Shown piece after piece: positions 16,168 to 23,943 of a DNA stretch of 64,000 bases. The stretch comes from Bradyrhizobium sp. 132 (lineage in GTDB: Bacteria > Pseudomonadota > Alphaproteobacteria > Rhizobiales > Xanthobacteraceae), in the NCBI RefSeq assembly GCF_023074185.1, contig NZ_JADPKY010000116.1, positions 1 through 64,000 of the forward strand, written 5' to 3'. Numbering within the stretch: the stretch's first letter is position 1; every line of letters starts with the position of its first letter. The translations under genes and the position numbers were made by a program. The notes under the pieces were generated by a model, which searched no databases, had not been told where the DNA came from, and saw only the letters and a program-made list of their open reading frames with translations.

Positions 16168-16267
16168 ACTCTGTTCGAGAAAGTTCATGCTTAACTCGTG
16201 TAGATGAAGACGATGGTCCAGGTGGCATCAGGGCGACCGCTATATCGGCTTACTTGGGACGTATATC

Positions 16268-16783
16268 TCATTGAGCCTTTTCAGCCTCATCGCGCTCGCG
16301 CAAGCCTCGGGCAATTTGATCAACAGACGTCTCCTGCGCCAATTCGTCTTGCTGGCAATCCTCGTCATCAACATTCAGTCGCTTGGCAAGCTTCTGCAAT
16401 ATTCTCAAAGACCGCGTCGCCTCCCGTTCGGAGAGGAGATTTATCTGAAGTTCTAGACGATCTCGCTTCTCCAGAATGCGGTCAGTCGCATTTTGACGAA
16501 TGAGGACGCAGGAGGTGAGAAGTACCGTCTCCAGGGCGAGGAACGTCGCGAGCAGCGGGAACGGGAATGGATCAAGCGCGCGATCGGGGAACACCCCGCA
16601 GAAGGCAATCCAACACACCACCGCCGCGCACTGCAGCACAACAAACTGCGGAGTGCCCGCGAACGATCCGATTGCATGAAAAACACGATGATGAAGAGCG
16701 ATCTTTTCCTCATCCTGCTGTTCAAGCCGCAGGATAGCGTCGATATTTTCTACCGGTCTTTGCGATGATGCCGGCGCTGACAT
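16268..16783 (-). CDS. DUF1003-type membrane protein
   Basis: A 171-residue protein with a polar N-terminus, two adjacent membrane spans (FVVLQCAAVVCWIAFCGVFP and FPLLATFLALETVLLTSCVL) and a cytoplasmic coiled-coil-like C-terminus. The segment PFPFPLLATFLALETVLLTS, then LIRQNATDRILEKRDRLELQINLL, is typical of DUF1003 proteins. It starts two bases after the end of the low-affinity-iron-permease-like gene, so the two are co-transcribed; both families share the loop that ends in an NxxD/NRD-type motif. Role unknown. Confidence 0.75.
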   Translation of the reverse strand: MSAPASSQRPVENIDAILRLEQQDEEKIALHHRVFHAIGSFAGTPQFVVLQCAAVVCWIAFCGVFPDRALDPFPFPLLATFLALETVLLTSCVLIRQNATDRILEKRDRLELQINLLSEREATRSLRILQKLAKRLNVDDEDCQQDELAQETSVDQIARGLRERDEAEKAQ

Positions 16784-16785
16784 CG

Positions 16786-17229
16786 TCAGCTGGCGATCTG
16801 CTCGGCGGCTTGCCGCGCTGACTGTCGGGTCCGGTCGAGTGTCTCATCTCCGGCTTTCTCGGCTTGGGCACGCGCTTCACATTTCGAGCGAAGCTCCTCA
16901 ATCTCATCATCTGTGAGGTGCTCGATTCCCACGAGACTATTGCGCGCCGCGCTCACGCGAATGAGCTCGTCCAGCTTCACCTGAATGGCCGCGCTGTCCC
17001 GGTTTTGCGAATTCTGAATCAGAAATACCATAAGGAAAGTTACGATCGTGGTCCCAGTATTAATGACCAACTGCCAAGTGTCCGAGAACTGGAAGAGGGG
17101 GCCGCTGATGCCCCATACTACCACCACGCCCGCGGCTAACAGGAAGGTCGAGGCGCGCCCAGCCGCGAGCGAAGTCTGGTTAGCCAAATCACCGAAGAAT
17201 TTTGAAATCGAGGAGGGTTCGTATCTCAT
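16786..17229 (-). CDS. Low-affinity iron permease family protein
   Basis: A 147-residue protein with two spans (FLLAAGVVVVWGISGPLF and LVINTGTTIVTFLMVFLI), followed by QNSQNRDSAAIQVKLDELIR, the signature of the small bacterial relatives of low-affinity iron permease. The C-terminal part is helical and charged. The ATG at 17229 (MRYEPSSISKFFGD) is chosen over a TTG at 17271. Whether bacterial members really move iron is not established. It is the first gene of a two-gene operon with the DUF1003 protein. Confidence 0.8.
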   Translation of the reverse strand: MRYEPSSISKFFGDLANQTSLAAGRASTFLLAAGVVVVWGISGPLFQFSDTWQLVINTGTTIVTFLMVFLIQNSQNRDSAAIQVKLDELIRVSAARNSLVGIEHLTDDEIEELRSKCEARAQAEKAGDETLDRTRQSARQAAEQIAS

Positions 17230-17496
17230 GATTTCAGCCTTTGCCCTGACCACAATGTTGTTTCGGGGCAAAAGTTCCGCGCGACGGAACCATAGTCTCC
17301 GGCATACTCAGTGACGTGCTTTCGCGGGTGCTCCCGAGAGCAGGTATTGAGAGCGATCGCAGAGTACGTCCAACGTGAGCCGCGCCCGTTCGGATGCCGA
17401 CCTCACCTCTGGAATTGCCAATTGCTCGTGCCCGGAACGGATGGCCAAGGATTCGGATTCGCGCCGGTCCCACAAGCCAGCCGCGGAATAGATCTC

Positions 17497-17814
17497 TCAC
17501 GCAAGGCGTCCTCCGCGAGCGACCAAGTCGCGATATCGGGTCTCGTACTCCTTCGCCATCCGGCTTGCGGCGAAGCACTCCTCGAACCGGGCCCGGACCA
17601 CTCGTCTGTCCAGGCGGCCCAGTTCTTTCACTGCCCTGATCGCCTGCTCCTCACCATCGACAATGAAACCCGTGACGCCGTCCTCCACGACTTCCGGCAC
17701 CGAGCCTGATCGATAGGCGATCACGGGCGTTCCGCACGCCATCGCCTCGATCATGACCAGACCGAACGGCTCGGGCCAACCGATCGGAAACAGCAGGCCC
17801 GCTGCGTTCGCGAC
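17497..17814 (-). pseudogene. C-terminal fragment of a GT4-type glycosyltransferase
   Basis: The frame reads NAAGLLFPIGWPEPFGLVMI, EAMACGTPVIAYRSGSVPEV, VEDGVTGFIVDGEEQAIRAV to the stop at 17497. This is the donor-nucleotide half of a group 1/4 glycosyltransferase, with the conserved EPFGL-x-x-x-EAMACGTPV motif. Homology continues upstream to about 17808 and then ends where plus-strand HlyD sequence begins. About two thirds of the gene, including the acceptor domain, is missing, so it cannot be active. Confidence 0.85.
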
Positions 17815-17816
17815 AG

Positions 17817-18407
17817 AAGCTTGAGCAGGCGGTCGCCGCCTATGCCAAGGCCCAAGCCGACGTCAATGCAAGCACGGCCCTCGTCTCCGCCCAGCGTCAT
17901 CAACTGGAAGTGCTGGCAGGAACCAGGCAGCAGCGCGCGGGCGACCTGCTCGGAGTTCAAGCGGCCCTGGAAGCAGCCAAGCTTCGGTTCGGCTACACGA
18001 CCATCGTGGCTCCCTTCGACGGCGTCGTCAGTGAACGACAGGTGCAGCCGGGGGATTACGTCACGATCGGCAGCAGCCTGATCAACGTGGTTCCGCTGCC
18101 TAACGTCTACGTCATGGCGAGTTACAAGGAGACCCAGCTCAGGCGGGTCCGAGCCGGTCAGAACGTCGACATTATCGTGGACACCTTCGGAGACCAGACC
18201 CTGCATGGCCGGGTCGAGCGCATCGCGCCGGCAAGCGGATCACAGTTCGCGCTGCTTCCACCAGACAACGCGACGGGCAACTTCACGAAGGTAGTGCAAA
18301 GAATCCCGGTGCGGATCGAACTGGACGCGGGTCAGCCTCTCCTCGCACGGTTGCTGCCCGGCATGTCGGCCACGACCCGAATCCATATCGAAGGGATCGG
18401 TGAATAG
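17817..18407 (+). pseudogene. HlyD/EmrA-family adaptor, 5' part missing
   Basis: The reading frame has no start codon before the coiled-coil region (KLEQAVAAYAKAQADVNAST). It continues as a normal membrane-fusion protein: helical hairpin, the lipoyl-like segment APFDGVVSERQVQPGDYVTI, beta-barrel part VVPLPNVYVMASYKETQLRR, and the end RLLPGMSATTRIHIEG. The signal anchor and the first half of the lipoyl domain are gone. It ends directly at the ATG of the exporter gene (TAGATG), so the original emrA-emrB-like pair is intact only in its second member. The missing part lies exactly at the glycosyltransferase junction. Confidence 0.85.
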
Positions 18408-19994
18408 ATGTCACGAACTAATGTCATCGAAAGCGGCCCGATTTCCGTCGGAAAAGTCTCGCAGAGACCTCTCGTTGCGGTTGCGGCTGTCATGCTCGGG
18501 GCGTTTCTCGCAAGCTTCGACACCCGGCTGTTCTCGCTGGCGCTCCCCGATATCCGTGGCGCCATGGCCATGAGCTTCGACGAAAGCGCCTGGTTCAACA
18601 CGGCTGGTACCGCGCCACAAATCCTGATCGCTCCCGCCGTAGCTTGGTTGGCGACAGCCTTCGGCGTGCGCCGGGTTCTCGGAATTCCGAGCTTGATTTA
18701 CGCCGTCGTGTCACTCCTTATCCCCTTGGTCCGCGACTTTCACGCGCTTCTGGCGTTGAATATTGTTCACGGATTTCTTCTCGGCATCTTCATTCCAGCG
18801 ACGCTCCTGGTAATCATCCGTGCGCTCCCGATCCAATGGTGGGTGCCGGCGCTGGCGATCTATTGTATCCGCGTCGGGTTCTCAATGAATTCGGGCGTTG
18901 CGCTAGTCGGTTTTTATCTGGAGCACGCCGGCTGGGAATGGATCTATTGGCAAGGCGCGCTGATAGCTCCTTTGATGGCGCTGCTCACTTATTGGGGCAC
19001 CCCACACGAGCCCGTCAACGAGGAACTCGTAAAAGATGCGGATTGGGGCGGAATGCTTCTGCTAGGTTGCGGAACGGCCATGATATTCGCCGGTCTCGAT
19101 CAGGGAAACCGTCTCGATTGGCTCAATTCGGGTACGGTCGTTTCACTGCTGGTGAGCGGTGGCGTATTGACTGTCGGATTCTTCGTCAACGAAGCGCTCG
19201 TCGAGAAGCCGTGGGCGTACGCCACCGTCCTCTTGTCCCGCAACATCGGGCTCGCCTTGCTGACGGTGCTGCTGTTCACGCTGACGAGCCTTTCTAATTC
19301 CTCCCTGGCGCCCGGCTTCCTCACAAACATAACGCAACTACGGCTGGATCAGTCAGGTCCGCTGTTCCTGATCTACGCGACGCTGCCAATGCTGGTGCTC
19401 GTGCCCCTGTCGGTCTACCTGGTCAAGACACACGACCTGCGGATCACCTTGATCGTCGGGCTTGCTGCGTTTGCGGCGGCGGGCCTCCTCGGCACGCAAT
19501 TGACGCACGAGTGGTCGCTTGCCGACTTCATTCCGATGGCGTTGCTGCAATCCGTTGGGCAGTGCTTTGCCCTGTTTGCCGCCGTCATGTTCGCCCTGGC
19601 CAACTCGAACCCTGACCGCTCCACAGCCTTCGCCGCATATATTCAAGTGATGCGCCTCTGTGGTGCCGAATTTGGCGTTTCCTTGATGGCGACCTGGCTG
19701 AGGATACGCGAACAAGTCTCGTCCAATCTGCTTGGCTTGAATGTTGCCCGCGGAGACGCGGACCTCGTTCACACGCTGTCGCAAATGGCAGCCCCCTTCG
19801 CCTCACACGGCGCGTCTGCCACCGCAACGCGCGCAACAAGCACGCTCGCAGCCGCCATGCAGCGGGAGGCCAACACCTTGGCCTATATCGACGCATTCTG
19901 GCTCACGACCTGGTTTGCTATCCTTGCCCTGGTCTGCGTTGCCTTCATGAATCCGCCGCCCGTCGGACCGTTCTCTCCCAAATCGGGCACCTAG
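18408..19994 (+). CDS. DHA2-family (EmrB-like) drug-type efflux transporter
   Basis: A 528-residue major facilitator with about 14 predicted spans. Span 1 carries AVMLGAFLASFDTRLFSLAL, close to the usual LDxTIVNVALP motif of the family; ITLIVGLAAFAAAGLLGTQL is another span. DHA2 members work with an HlyD/EmrA adaptor to push lipophilic compounds across both membranes. Here the adaptor gene directly upstream is truncated, so export through a tripartite pump is doubtful unless another adaptor substitutes. The start at 18408 follows the HlyD stop with no gap. Gene integrity looks good. Confidence 0.88.
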   Translation: MSRTNVIESGPISVGKVSQRPLVAVAAVMLGAFLASFDTRLFSLALPDIRGAMAMSFDESAWFNTAGTAPQILIAPAVAWLATAFGVRRVLGIPSLIYAVVSLLIPLVRDFHALLALNIVHGFLLGIFIPATLLVIIRALPIQWWVPALAIYCIRVGFSMNSGVALVGFYLEHAGWEWIYWQGALIAPLMALLTYWGTPHEPVNEELVKDADWGGMLLLGCGTAMIFAGLDQGNRLDWLNSGTVVSLLVSGGVLTVGFFVNEALVEKPWAYATVLLSRNIGLALLTVLLFTLTSLSNSSLAPGFLTNITQLRLDQSGPLFLIYATLPMLVLVPLSVYLVKTHDLRITLIVGLAAFAAAGLLGTQLTHEWSLADFIPMALLQSVGQCFALFAAVMFALANSNPDRSTAFAAYIQVMRLCGAEFGVSLMATWLRIREQVSSNLLGLNVARGDADLVHTLSQMAAPFASHGASATATRATSTLAAAMQREANTLAYIDAFWLTTWFAILALVCVAFMNPPPVGPFSPKSGT

Positions 19995-20038
19995 CAAGCC
20001 TGTCGCACCAACAATCATGATGAAAGAACGAGGACAAT

Positions 20039-20659
20039 ATGACAACCCACACCTACGCCGCCGACCGCACTGCGCTTCTCGTCGTCGATCCGTATAACGA
20101 CTTCATGAGCGAAGGCGGAAAGCTCTTCAATGCCATCAAGGAAACTGCCGACGCGTCAGGAATGTTCGGAAATCTCCGCAAGTTGTTGCCTAAAGTGCGT
20201 TCAGCCAAGATCCAGGTTTTCATTGTGCCGCATCATCGCTCACATCCGCACGATTTCAACGGCTGGGAGCACATCAACATGTTCCAGAAGGCAGGCTTGC
20301 CAACCAAGGCGTTCGAAGCCGGGACGTGGGGCGGAGAGTTCAATCCCGAATTTGGCCCCCAGGAAGGAGATGTAGTTGTCAAGGAACATTGGGCGCAAAG
20401 CGGCTTCGCAAATACGGATCTCGACCTCCAGTTGAAGCAGCATGGAATCCAAAAGATCATCCTCGTGGGCCTAATTGCGAATAGTTGCATCGAGTCGACC
20501 GGCCGCTTCGGCATGGAGCTCGGGTATCACGTCACGCTTGTGAAAGATGCGACAGCCGCATTCAGCGCCGAAGGCATGAAGGCTGCCGAAACTAACGCCC
20601 CAATGTTTGCCCATGCGATCCTGACGACGAAGGAGCTACTGGAACGGCTGCCTTCGTGA
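20039..20659 (+). CDS. Isochorismatase-family cysteine hydrolase
   Basis: A 206-residue hydrolase with the catalytic triad of the family: Asp17 in TALLVVDPYND, Lys115 in DVVVKEHW, and Cys150 in GLIANSCIESTGR. Members cleave amide or vinyl-ether bonds in small molecules (nicotinamide, N-carbamoyl compounds, isochorismate); the substrate cannot be read from sequence. It starts 44 bases after the efflux gene on the same strand, with a GAGG-like ribosome site, and may share its transcript. It is the last intact gene before the tRNA-derived site. Confidence 0.87.
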   Translation: MTTHTYAADRTALLVVDPYNDFMSEGGKLFNAIKETADASGMFGNLRKLLPKVRSAKIQVFIVPHHRSHPHDFNGWEHINMFQKAGLPTKAFEAGTWGGEFNPEFGPQEGDVVVKEHWAQSGFANTDLDLQLKQHGIQKIILVGLIANSCIESTGRFGMELGYHVTLVKDATAAFSAEGMKAAETNAPMFAHAILTTKELLERLPS

Positions 20660-20764
20660 TCAGGTACCGCACCCGTTTCGCACCAGAAACGACCTCGACA
20701 AAGCGCGCCGAATGCGATTGATCTCAGACGAACGCCCAGCAAAATTAACAACCACGTCCGTTAT

Positions 20765-20811
20765 CGCTCATAACGGTCTGGTTGCAGGTTCGAGTCCTGC
20801 CGGGCCCACCA
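20765..20811 (+). other. 3' part of a tRNA-Met(CAT) gene, probable att site
   Basis: The sequence holds the anticodon loop CTCATAA (anticodon CAT at 20769-20771), the 3' anticodon stem CGGTC, the variable loop, a perfect T-arm (GCAGG TTCGAGT CCTGC), the 3' acceptor strand CGGGCCC, discriminator A and an encoded CCA. The 5' half (acceptor, D-arm and 5' anticodon stem) is absent: the bases before 20765 do not pair. A tRNA 3' half standing alone is the typical direct repeat left when an integrative element enters a tRNA gene, so this marks an island end. No integrase is visible nearby. Confidence 0.8.
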
Positions 20812-20904
20812 GAGCTTATTTAGCTGGAGATCCGCGGTCCTTAGCAATCGACCGCCTCGGTTACCGCCACAGATGCGTGCCCATCTGTTCAACCGCGCTA
20901 TCGC

Positions 20905-21090
20905 AAGGAACTGCTCCGGATGGAGCCCGACGGCGGCACGGCCAACATCCGCAACGTGAACAGCAAGCACTGAACCCGCTGGCTGGGTTCGGAGCACCGC
21001 TGCGTGGTGCCGTTCAACAGCTTGCGCGAATTCAACAAGGCCGAGGGCGGGGACGTCTGGTTCGCGATGCGAGAGCGATCCGGCGGGCAA
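20905..21090 (+). pseudogene. SRAP (YedK/HMCES-like) fragment with a nonsense codon
   Basis: One frame reads KELLRMEPDGGTANIRNVNS, KH, then a TGA at 20971-20973 in place of the expected Trp codon, then TRWLGSEHRCVVPFNSLREF, NKAEGGDVWFAM. This is the middle of a SOS-response-associated peptidase, a family whose N-terminal Cys crosslinks to abasic sites. The N-terminal Cys part and the catalytic C-terminal part are missing. It begins about 90 bases after the tRNA remnant, where phage-type integration debris is often found. Confidence 0.72.
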
Positions 21091-21121
21091 CCTGCAAACC
21101 TGGAAGACGAAAATCTGCCTT

Positions 21122-21514
21122 CTAATTCCCTTTGGGCCCGGGCGGTCCGATCGGGCCTGCAGGTCCGGCCGGACCTGGGGGACCCGCCGGTCCGGGGAGG
21201 CCGCAGTTCTGTATCACCACGTCTCTCGTATCCGGTCCGGACGTGATCTTTACGATACAAGTGGACGGAAACTCCGGTCCGATCCACCGAAACCCTCCGG
21301 TCGAAGTGCTCTCGACTTTCACGGTTTTGCTTGGACTGATCCTGATCTCCACGCTGGGCTCGCGGGGTCGTCTTACTCTTCCGACGATGACCAGCTCGCC
21401 CTGCGATATGGTGGCGGTTGTTATGAATATTTCCGCATGCGCGCTTTCAGTCCACGCAATCGCAAAGCCAGCTATAAAAGCTCCAACGGTGCCAAAAGGC
21501 TTTGCGAGCATCAT
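21122..21514 (-). CDS. Secreted protein with a C-terminal collagen-like tail
   Basis: A 130-residue protein. Signal peptide (MLAKPFGTVGAFIAGFAIAW, then TESAHA), then a small beta-rich domain (about residues 30-100, ITTATISQGELVIVGRVRRP, IEIR-like strands, one disulphide-capable Cys pair), then eight uninterrupted Gly-X-Y triplets (GLPGPAGPPGPAGPAGPIGP and onward) at the C-terminus. Collagen-like segments need at least three chains to form a triple helix, so a trimer at the cell surface is likely. The start at 21514 or the next codon is inferred from the signal peptide. No partner is recognised. Confidence 0.75.
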   Translation of the reverse strand: MMLAKPFGTVGAFIAGFAIAWTESAHAEIFITTATISQGELVIVGRVRRPREPSVEIRISPSKTVKVESTSTGGFRWIGPEFPSTCIVKITSGPDTRDVVIQNCGLPGPAGPPGPAGPAGPIGPPGPKGN

Positions 21515-21562
21515 AGGCCTCCGTGCTTCCCTCACCGCTTCGCATGCGTCGCGCACCGACGG

Positions 21563-21946
21563 TTAAGAGACCAGCTTGGTGCGAAGGCGCCCGTACTCGA
21601 TATCGGTTATGGATCCCGATTGTTTGAGCTGATCGAGCTTGGAAAGCTCGTCGGCGACACTAAAGCCGACGACGTGCCGTAATTCCTCGCGCGCCCGCTG
21701 AGCCTGCTCGGCGCTGCGTTCCGCCATCCCCCTGCCTTGGGTGATGAGGTAGGCAAAGATGCCCAGATAGGAGGTTAGAACCAGCGCGAGCACCCACAGT
21801 GCCTTGCCCCATCCGGAAATGTCGTGGCGCCTGAACAGGTCGCCATAGATGACGATGAGCAGCCAGAACCAGACGACAAATGCGAATACGGCAATCATAT
21901 CCATCAGAAAATTTCGATATGTGAATCCTTCCTGAGCGAAGAACAT
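21563..21946 (-). CDS. Membrane protein with a C-terminal SHOCT-like motif
   Basis: A 127-residue protein with two spans (MIAVFAFVVWFWLLIVIYGD and LWVLALVLTSYLGIFAYLIT), a charged linker, and an end reading ADELSKLDQLKQSGSITDIE, YGRLRTKLVS. That end has the SHOCT pattern (L-x-L-x-x-G-x-I-T-x-x-E-(F/Y)-x-x-x-K). SHOCT is a short helical oligomerisation motif often attached to membrane proteins. Function is unknown. It lies 48 bases upstream of the collagen-like gene on the same strand, so a shared transcript is possible. Confidence 0.78.
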   Translation of the reverse strand: MFFAQEGFTYRNFLMDMIAVFAFVVWFWLLIVIYGDLFRRHDISGWGKALWVLALVLTSYLGIFAYLITQGRGMAERSAEQAQRAREELRHVVGFSVADELSKLDQLKQSGSITDIEYGRLRTKLVS

Positions 21947-22017
21947 TGCGATCCCCTATTGAGTTGCCGTTCTCGATCTTTGCCGCACGCCAGTCGCGCG
22001 ACCCACTCCGCGCTGGC

Positions 22018-22290
22018 TCAACGGCAGTATCGATGCGACACACGGTGCGACCTTCCGCTGGTCGAGCGATGCCAGCAGCTGCCGTTCCTCCAATAATATC
22101 GATGCCAATGCTGATGTCGCCGGTGGGCGCCAGCGATGGCTCCGGCCGTAGCTCCTATGGCAGCACCGCGGCGACCACCGACAGCACCACCAATGACGGC
22201 ACCTCGAAGCGCACTCTGAGCAAATGATTCGCTGGAAGGAACCATTCCTGCGAACGAGAGCAGGATGACGAACAGTGCAAGTTTTCGCAT
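22018..22290 (-). CDS. Small exported glycine-zipper protein
   Basis: A 90-residue protein with a signal peptide (MRKLALFVILLSFAGMVPSS) and a glycine zipper (LRGAVIGGAVGGRRGAAIGA, TAGAIAGA), then a His/Arg/Trp-rich tail (HRRHQHWHRYYWRNGS). The tail looks like a metal- or nucleotide-binding surface patch, but that is only a guess. AAGGA before the ATG at 22290 fixes the start. It resembles the protein at 7681 in layout but not in tail. Confidence 0.7.
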   Translation of the reverse strand: MRKLALFVILLSFAGMVPSSESFAQSALRGAVIGGAVGGRRGAAIGATAGAIAGAHRRHQHWHRYYWRNGSCWHRSTSGRSHRVSHRYCR

Positions 22291-22358
22291 CGGGGGTTTT
22301 CCTTGATTGACCGCTTCTGCCATGCGGTAGCGCCGAATGGCTTAGCTCCGAGCGGTTA

Positions 22359-22586
22359 TTAGCGTCGCCGCGAAGCGGCATAGCGCGGATTGATGCCGCA
22401 ATATGCGTTCGTGCCAGAAGCGGCAGCCAGGCATTGCGAGCGAGTGGCGAACTGACAATTGCCCGGAAAGCCCCAATTGCGACCTCGCAGGCAGTATCGA
22501 TCTGCCTCGGCAGCCCGGACCGGCTCCAAGAAAGCAAGAGATATAGCGGTGGTGAGTAACGCCAGCATCGGAACGACGCGATGCAT
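22359..22586 (-). CDS. DUF3551 domain protein
   Basis: A 75-residue secreted protein: signal peptide (MLALLTTAISLAFLEPVRAA), then YCLRGRNWGFPGNCQFATRS, QCLAAASGTNAYCGINPRYA. The spaced cysteines and the YCLxGRxWGxPGNCQF / YCGINP pattern are those of DUF3551, a family largely restricted to Bradyrhizobium and relatives. GGAGG five bases upstream fixes the start at 22586. It should be periplasmic with two disulphides. Function is not known. Confidence 0.85.
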   Translation of the reverse strand: MHRVVPMLALLTTAISLAFLEPVRAAEADRYCLRGRNWGFPGNCQFATRSQCLAAASGTNAYCGINPRYAASRRR

Positions 22587-22912
22587 CTCGACCTCCATGG
22601 ATAGATGAAGATGAATATACCGGCGACGCGAGGGCAATCCAGCCAGTAAAACCCCTTGCCAGACGCTGGGGCGTTTATTGATGCTGCCTGGCGCGAAAAG
22701 TGCTCGGGGCGACGGCGGCCGGCGAATTGACGCGCCTGGACGACGCAAAGCGCATGATGGCGGCGCTAGCGAAGTTGAGCCTGTAAGGTTTCAATAACAG
22801 TTCAGGCACGGCCTCGCCGGCGCAAACCAAAGAAAACGCGCGTGGACCCACGGCGCGTATCGGACCATATTGGCCAGGCACCACTTTGTTCGACAGGCAA
22901 CGGAGCCACCAC
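22587..22912. other. Divergent intergenic region with a coding-like tail
   Basis: This separates the DUF3551 gene and the universal stress gene and should hold both promoters. On the plus strand, GELTRLDDAKRMMAALAKLS L then TAA (end near 22785) reads like the C-terminus of a small helical protein, but no start codon or upstream part is convincing, so it may be a remnant. Nothing else is seen. Confidence 0.3.
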
Positions 22913-23380
22913 ATGTACGCCAACATTCTCTTGAGCACGGATGGATCGGACGTCGCGAGAAAGGGCGTTGAGCATGGCATCGCCCTGGCGAAGGCCTTGA
23001 ACGCCAAGCTGACAATCATCACCGTGACGGAAGCGCTGCCGGTCGACTATGGCGGCGGGCACGACTCGGGATGGATTCCGAGCCGGGACGAGATCGATAG
23101 CTTTGACGCCGCCTGCAAGGCCCGTGCGGGCAAGGTGCTCGACGAAGCCCGCGCGATGTCGGAGCAGATCGGCGCGCCTGCAGAACTTTTGCATGTTCCC
23201 AATGCGCACCCGGCGACTGCGATCATTGAAACGGCTAAGTCCAGGGGCTGCGACCTGATCGTCATGGCCTCCCATGGGCGTCGCGGCCTCAGGAAGCTGT
23301 TTTTGGGCAGCCAGACATCCGAGGTCCTGGTGGACGGAAGCGTACCCGTGCTGGTGGTGCCGAAGCCGGCATCAGTGTAG
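22913..23380 (+). CDS. Universal stress protein (UspA family)
   Basis: A 155-residue cytoplasmic protein of the Usp fold. It starts MYANILLSTDGSDVARKGVE with the family's N-terminal acidic strand, and ends with the nucleotide-binding loop SHGRRGLRKLFLGSQTSEVL (G-2x-G-9x-G-S/T type), which suggests an ATP-binding Usp. Such proteins help survival under starvation, oxidative or low-oxygen stress. The start at 22913 is preferred over 22886 by the family start. It is followed after 70 bases by a tiny CxxC protein gene. Confidence 0.9.
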   Translation: MYANILLSTDGSDVARKGVEHGIALAKALNAKLTIITVTEALPVDYGGGHDSGWIPSRDEIDSFDAACKARAGKVLDEARAMSEQIGAPAELLHVPNAHPATAIIETAKSRGCDLIVMASHGRRGLRKLFLGSQTSEVLVDGSVPVLVVPKPASV

Positions 23381-23452
23381 GGCTTATCCGAGCCCGCTCA
23401 GCTATCCGCTGAACGACCGCACAACACCGCTCTCTGGCGGGAGGAGAATTTC

Positions 23453-23581
23453 ATGACGAGTGAAAAAGGCCCGAACATCAAGAAGAAGCAGAAATGCAAA
23501 AATTGCGAGGGCAAAGGCTTGCTCAAGAAGGGCGACAAGGTGGTGAAGTGCCAGCGCTGCAAGGGCACGGGGGTGCGGTGA
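23453..23581 (+). CDS. Micro-protein with a DnaJ-type zinc module
   Basis: A 42-residue, strongly basic protein: MTSEKGPNIKKKQKCKNCEG, KGLLKKGDKVVKCQRCKGTG, VR. It has two CxxCxGxG repeats, the same unit that binds zinc in DnaJ (Hsp40). Two units are enough for one zinc site. GGAGGAG nine bases before the ATG supports translation. It probably binds zinc and perhaps unfolded protein, but alone it lacks the J-domain. It could be co-transcribed with the universal stress gene. Confidence 0.72.
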   Translation: MTSEKGPNIKKKQKCKNCEGKGLLKKGDKVVKCQRCKGTGVR

Positions 23582-23621
23582 TGTTGAGTTGCTGGCCTCT
23601 GTACTGTCGAGGTGAGGTCGA

Positions 23622-23921
23622 TTGACCAATAGCCTGGGCTCCCCGGCCAGGCTCTCTCGAAATGCTGCGGCTGGTCCTGCGCCGGGCGGGCGCCATCTGC
23701 ACGGGAGATTTGAAGCTGGCGCTCGTGTGCCGAAACTCAATATCGTCGTCATGCCCGGCAGCCTCACCGGTCCCCTGCCCGCCCATACGACGTTCCTGCA
23801 CAAGCGGTTTTCTCCGGTCTCCTTTCTCCAGGCCGTGCGGAAACTGCGCCTCGCGACCGTGCTGAGTACGGGACAACGTGTGTATCAGTGCGTCGAATGC
23901 GATCGTGTTGAAGTGGATTGA
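23622..23921 (+). CDS. Uncertain small ORF with a C-terminal CxxC
   Basis: A 99-residue frame whose C-terminal third (FLQAVRKLRLATVLSTGQRV, YQCVECDRVEVD) looks coding and ends in half of a zinc knuckle. Upstream, a neighbouring frame (GAICTGDLKLALVCRN, around 23690) looks more natural than this one, so a frameshift near 23735 is possible. It starts with a TTG and no good ribosome site. It may be a broken small zinc protein gene. Confidence 0.3.
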   Translation: MTNSLGSPARLSRNAAAGPAPGGRHLHGRFEAGARVPKLNIVVMPGSLTGPLPAHTTFLHKRFSPVSFLQAVRKLRLATVLSTGQRVYQCVECDRVEVD

Positions 23922-23943
23922 CGCCGACCCTCGCGCAAGCTCC

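Noticed and set aside
20761..21090. Minus-strand ORF ending in an RQDSNLQPDRYER-like sequence
   Set aside because: That ending is the known false protein read from antisense tRNA sequence; here it is the tRNA-Met fragment.
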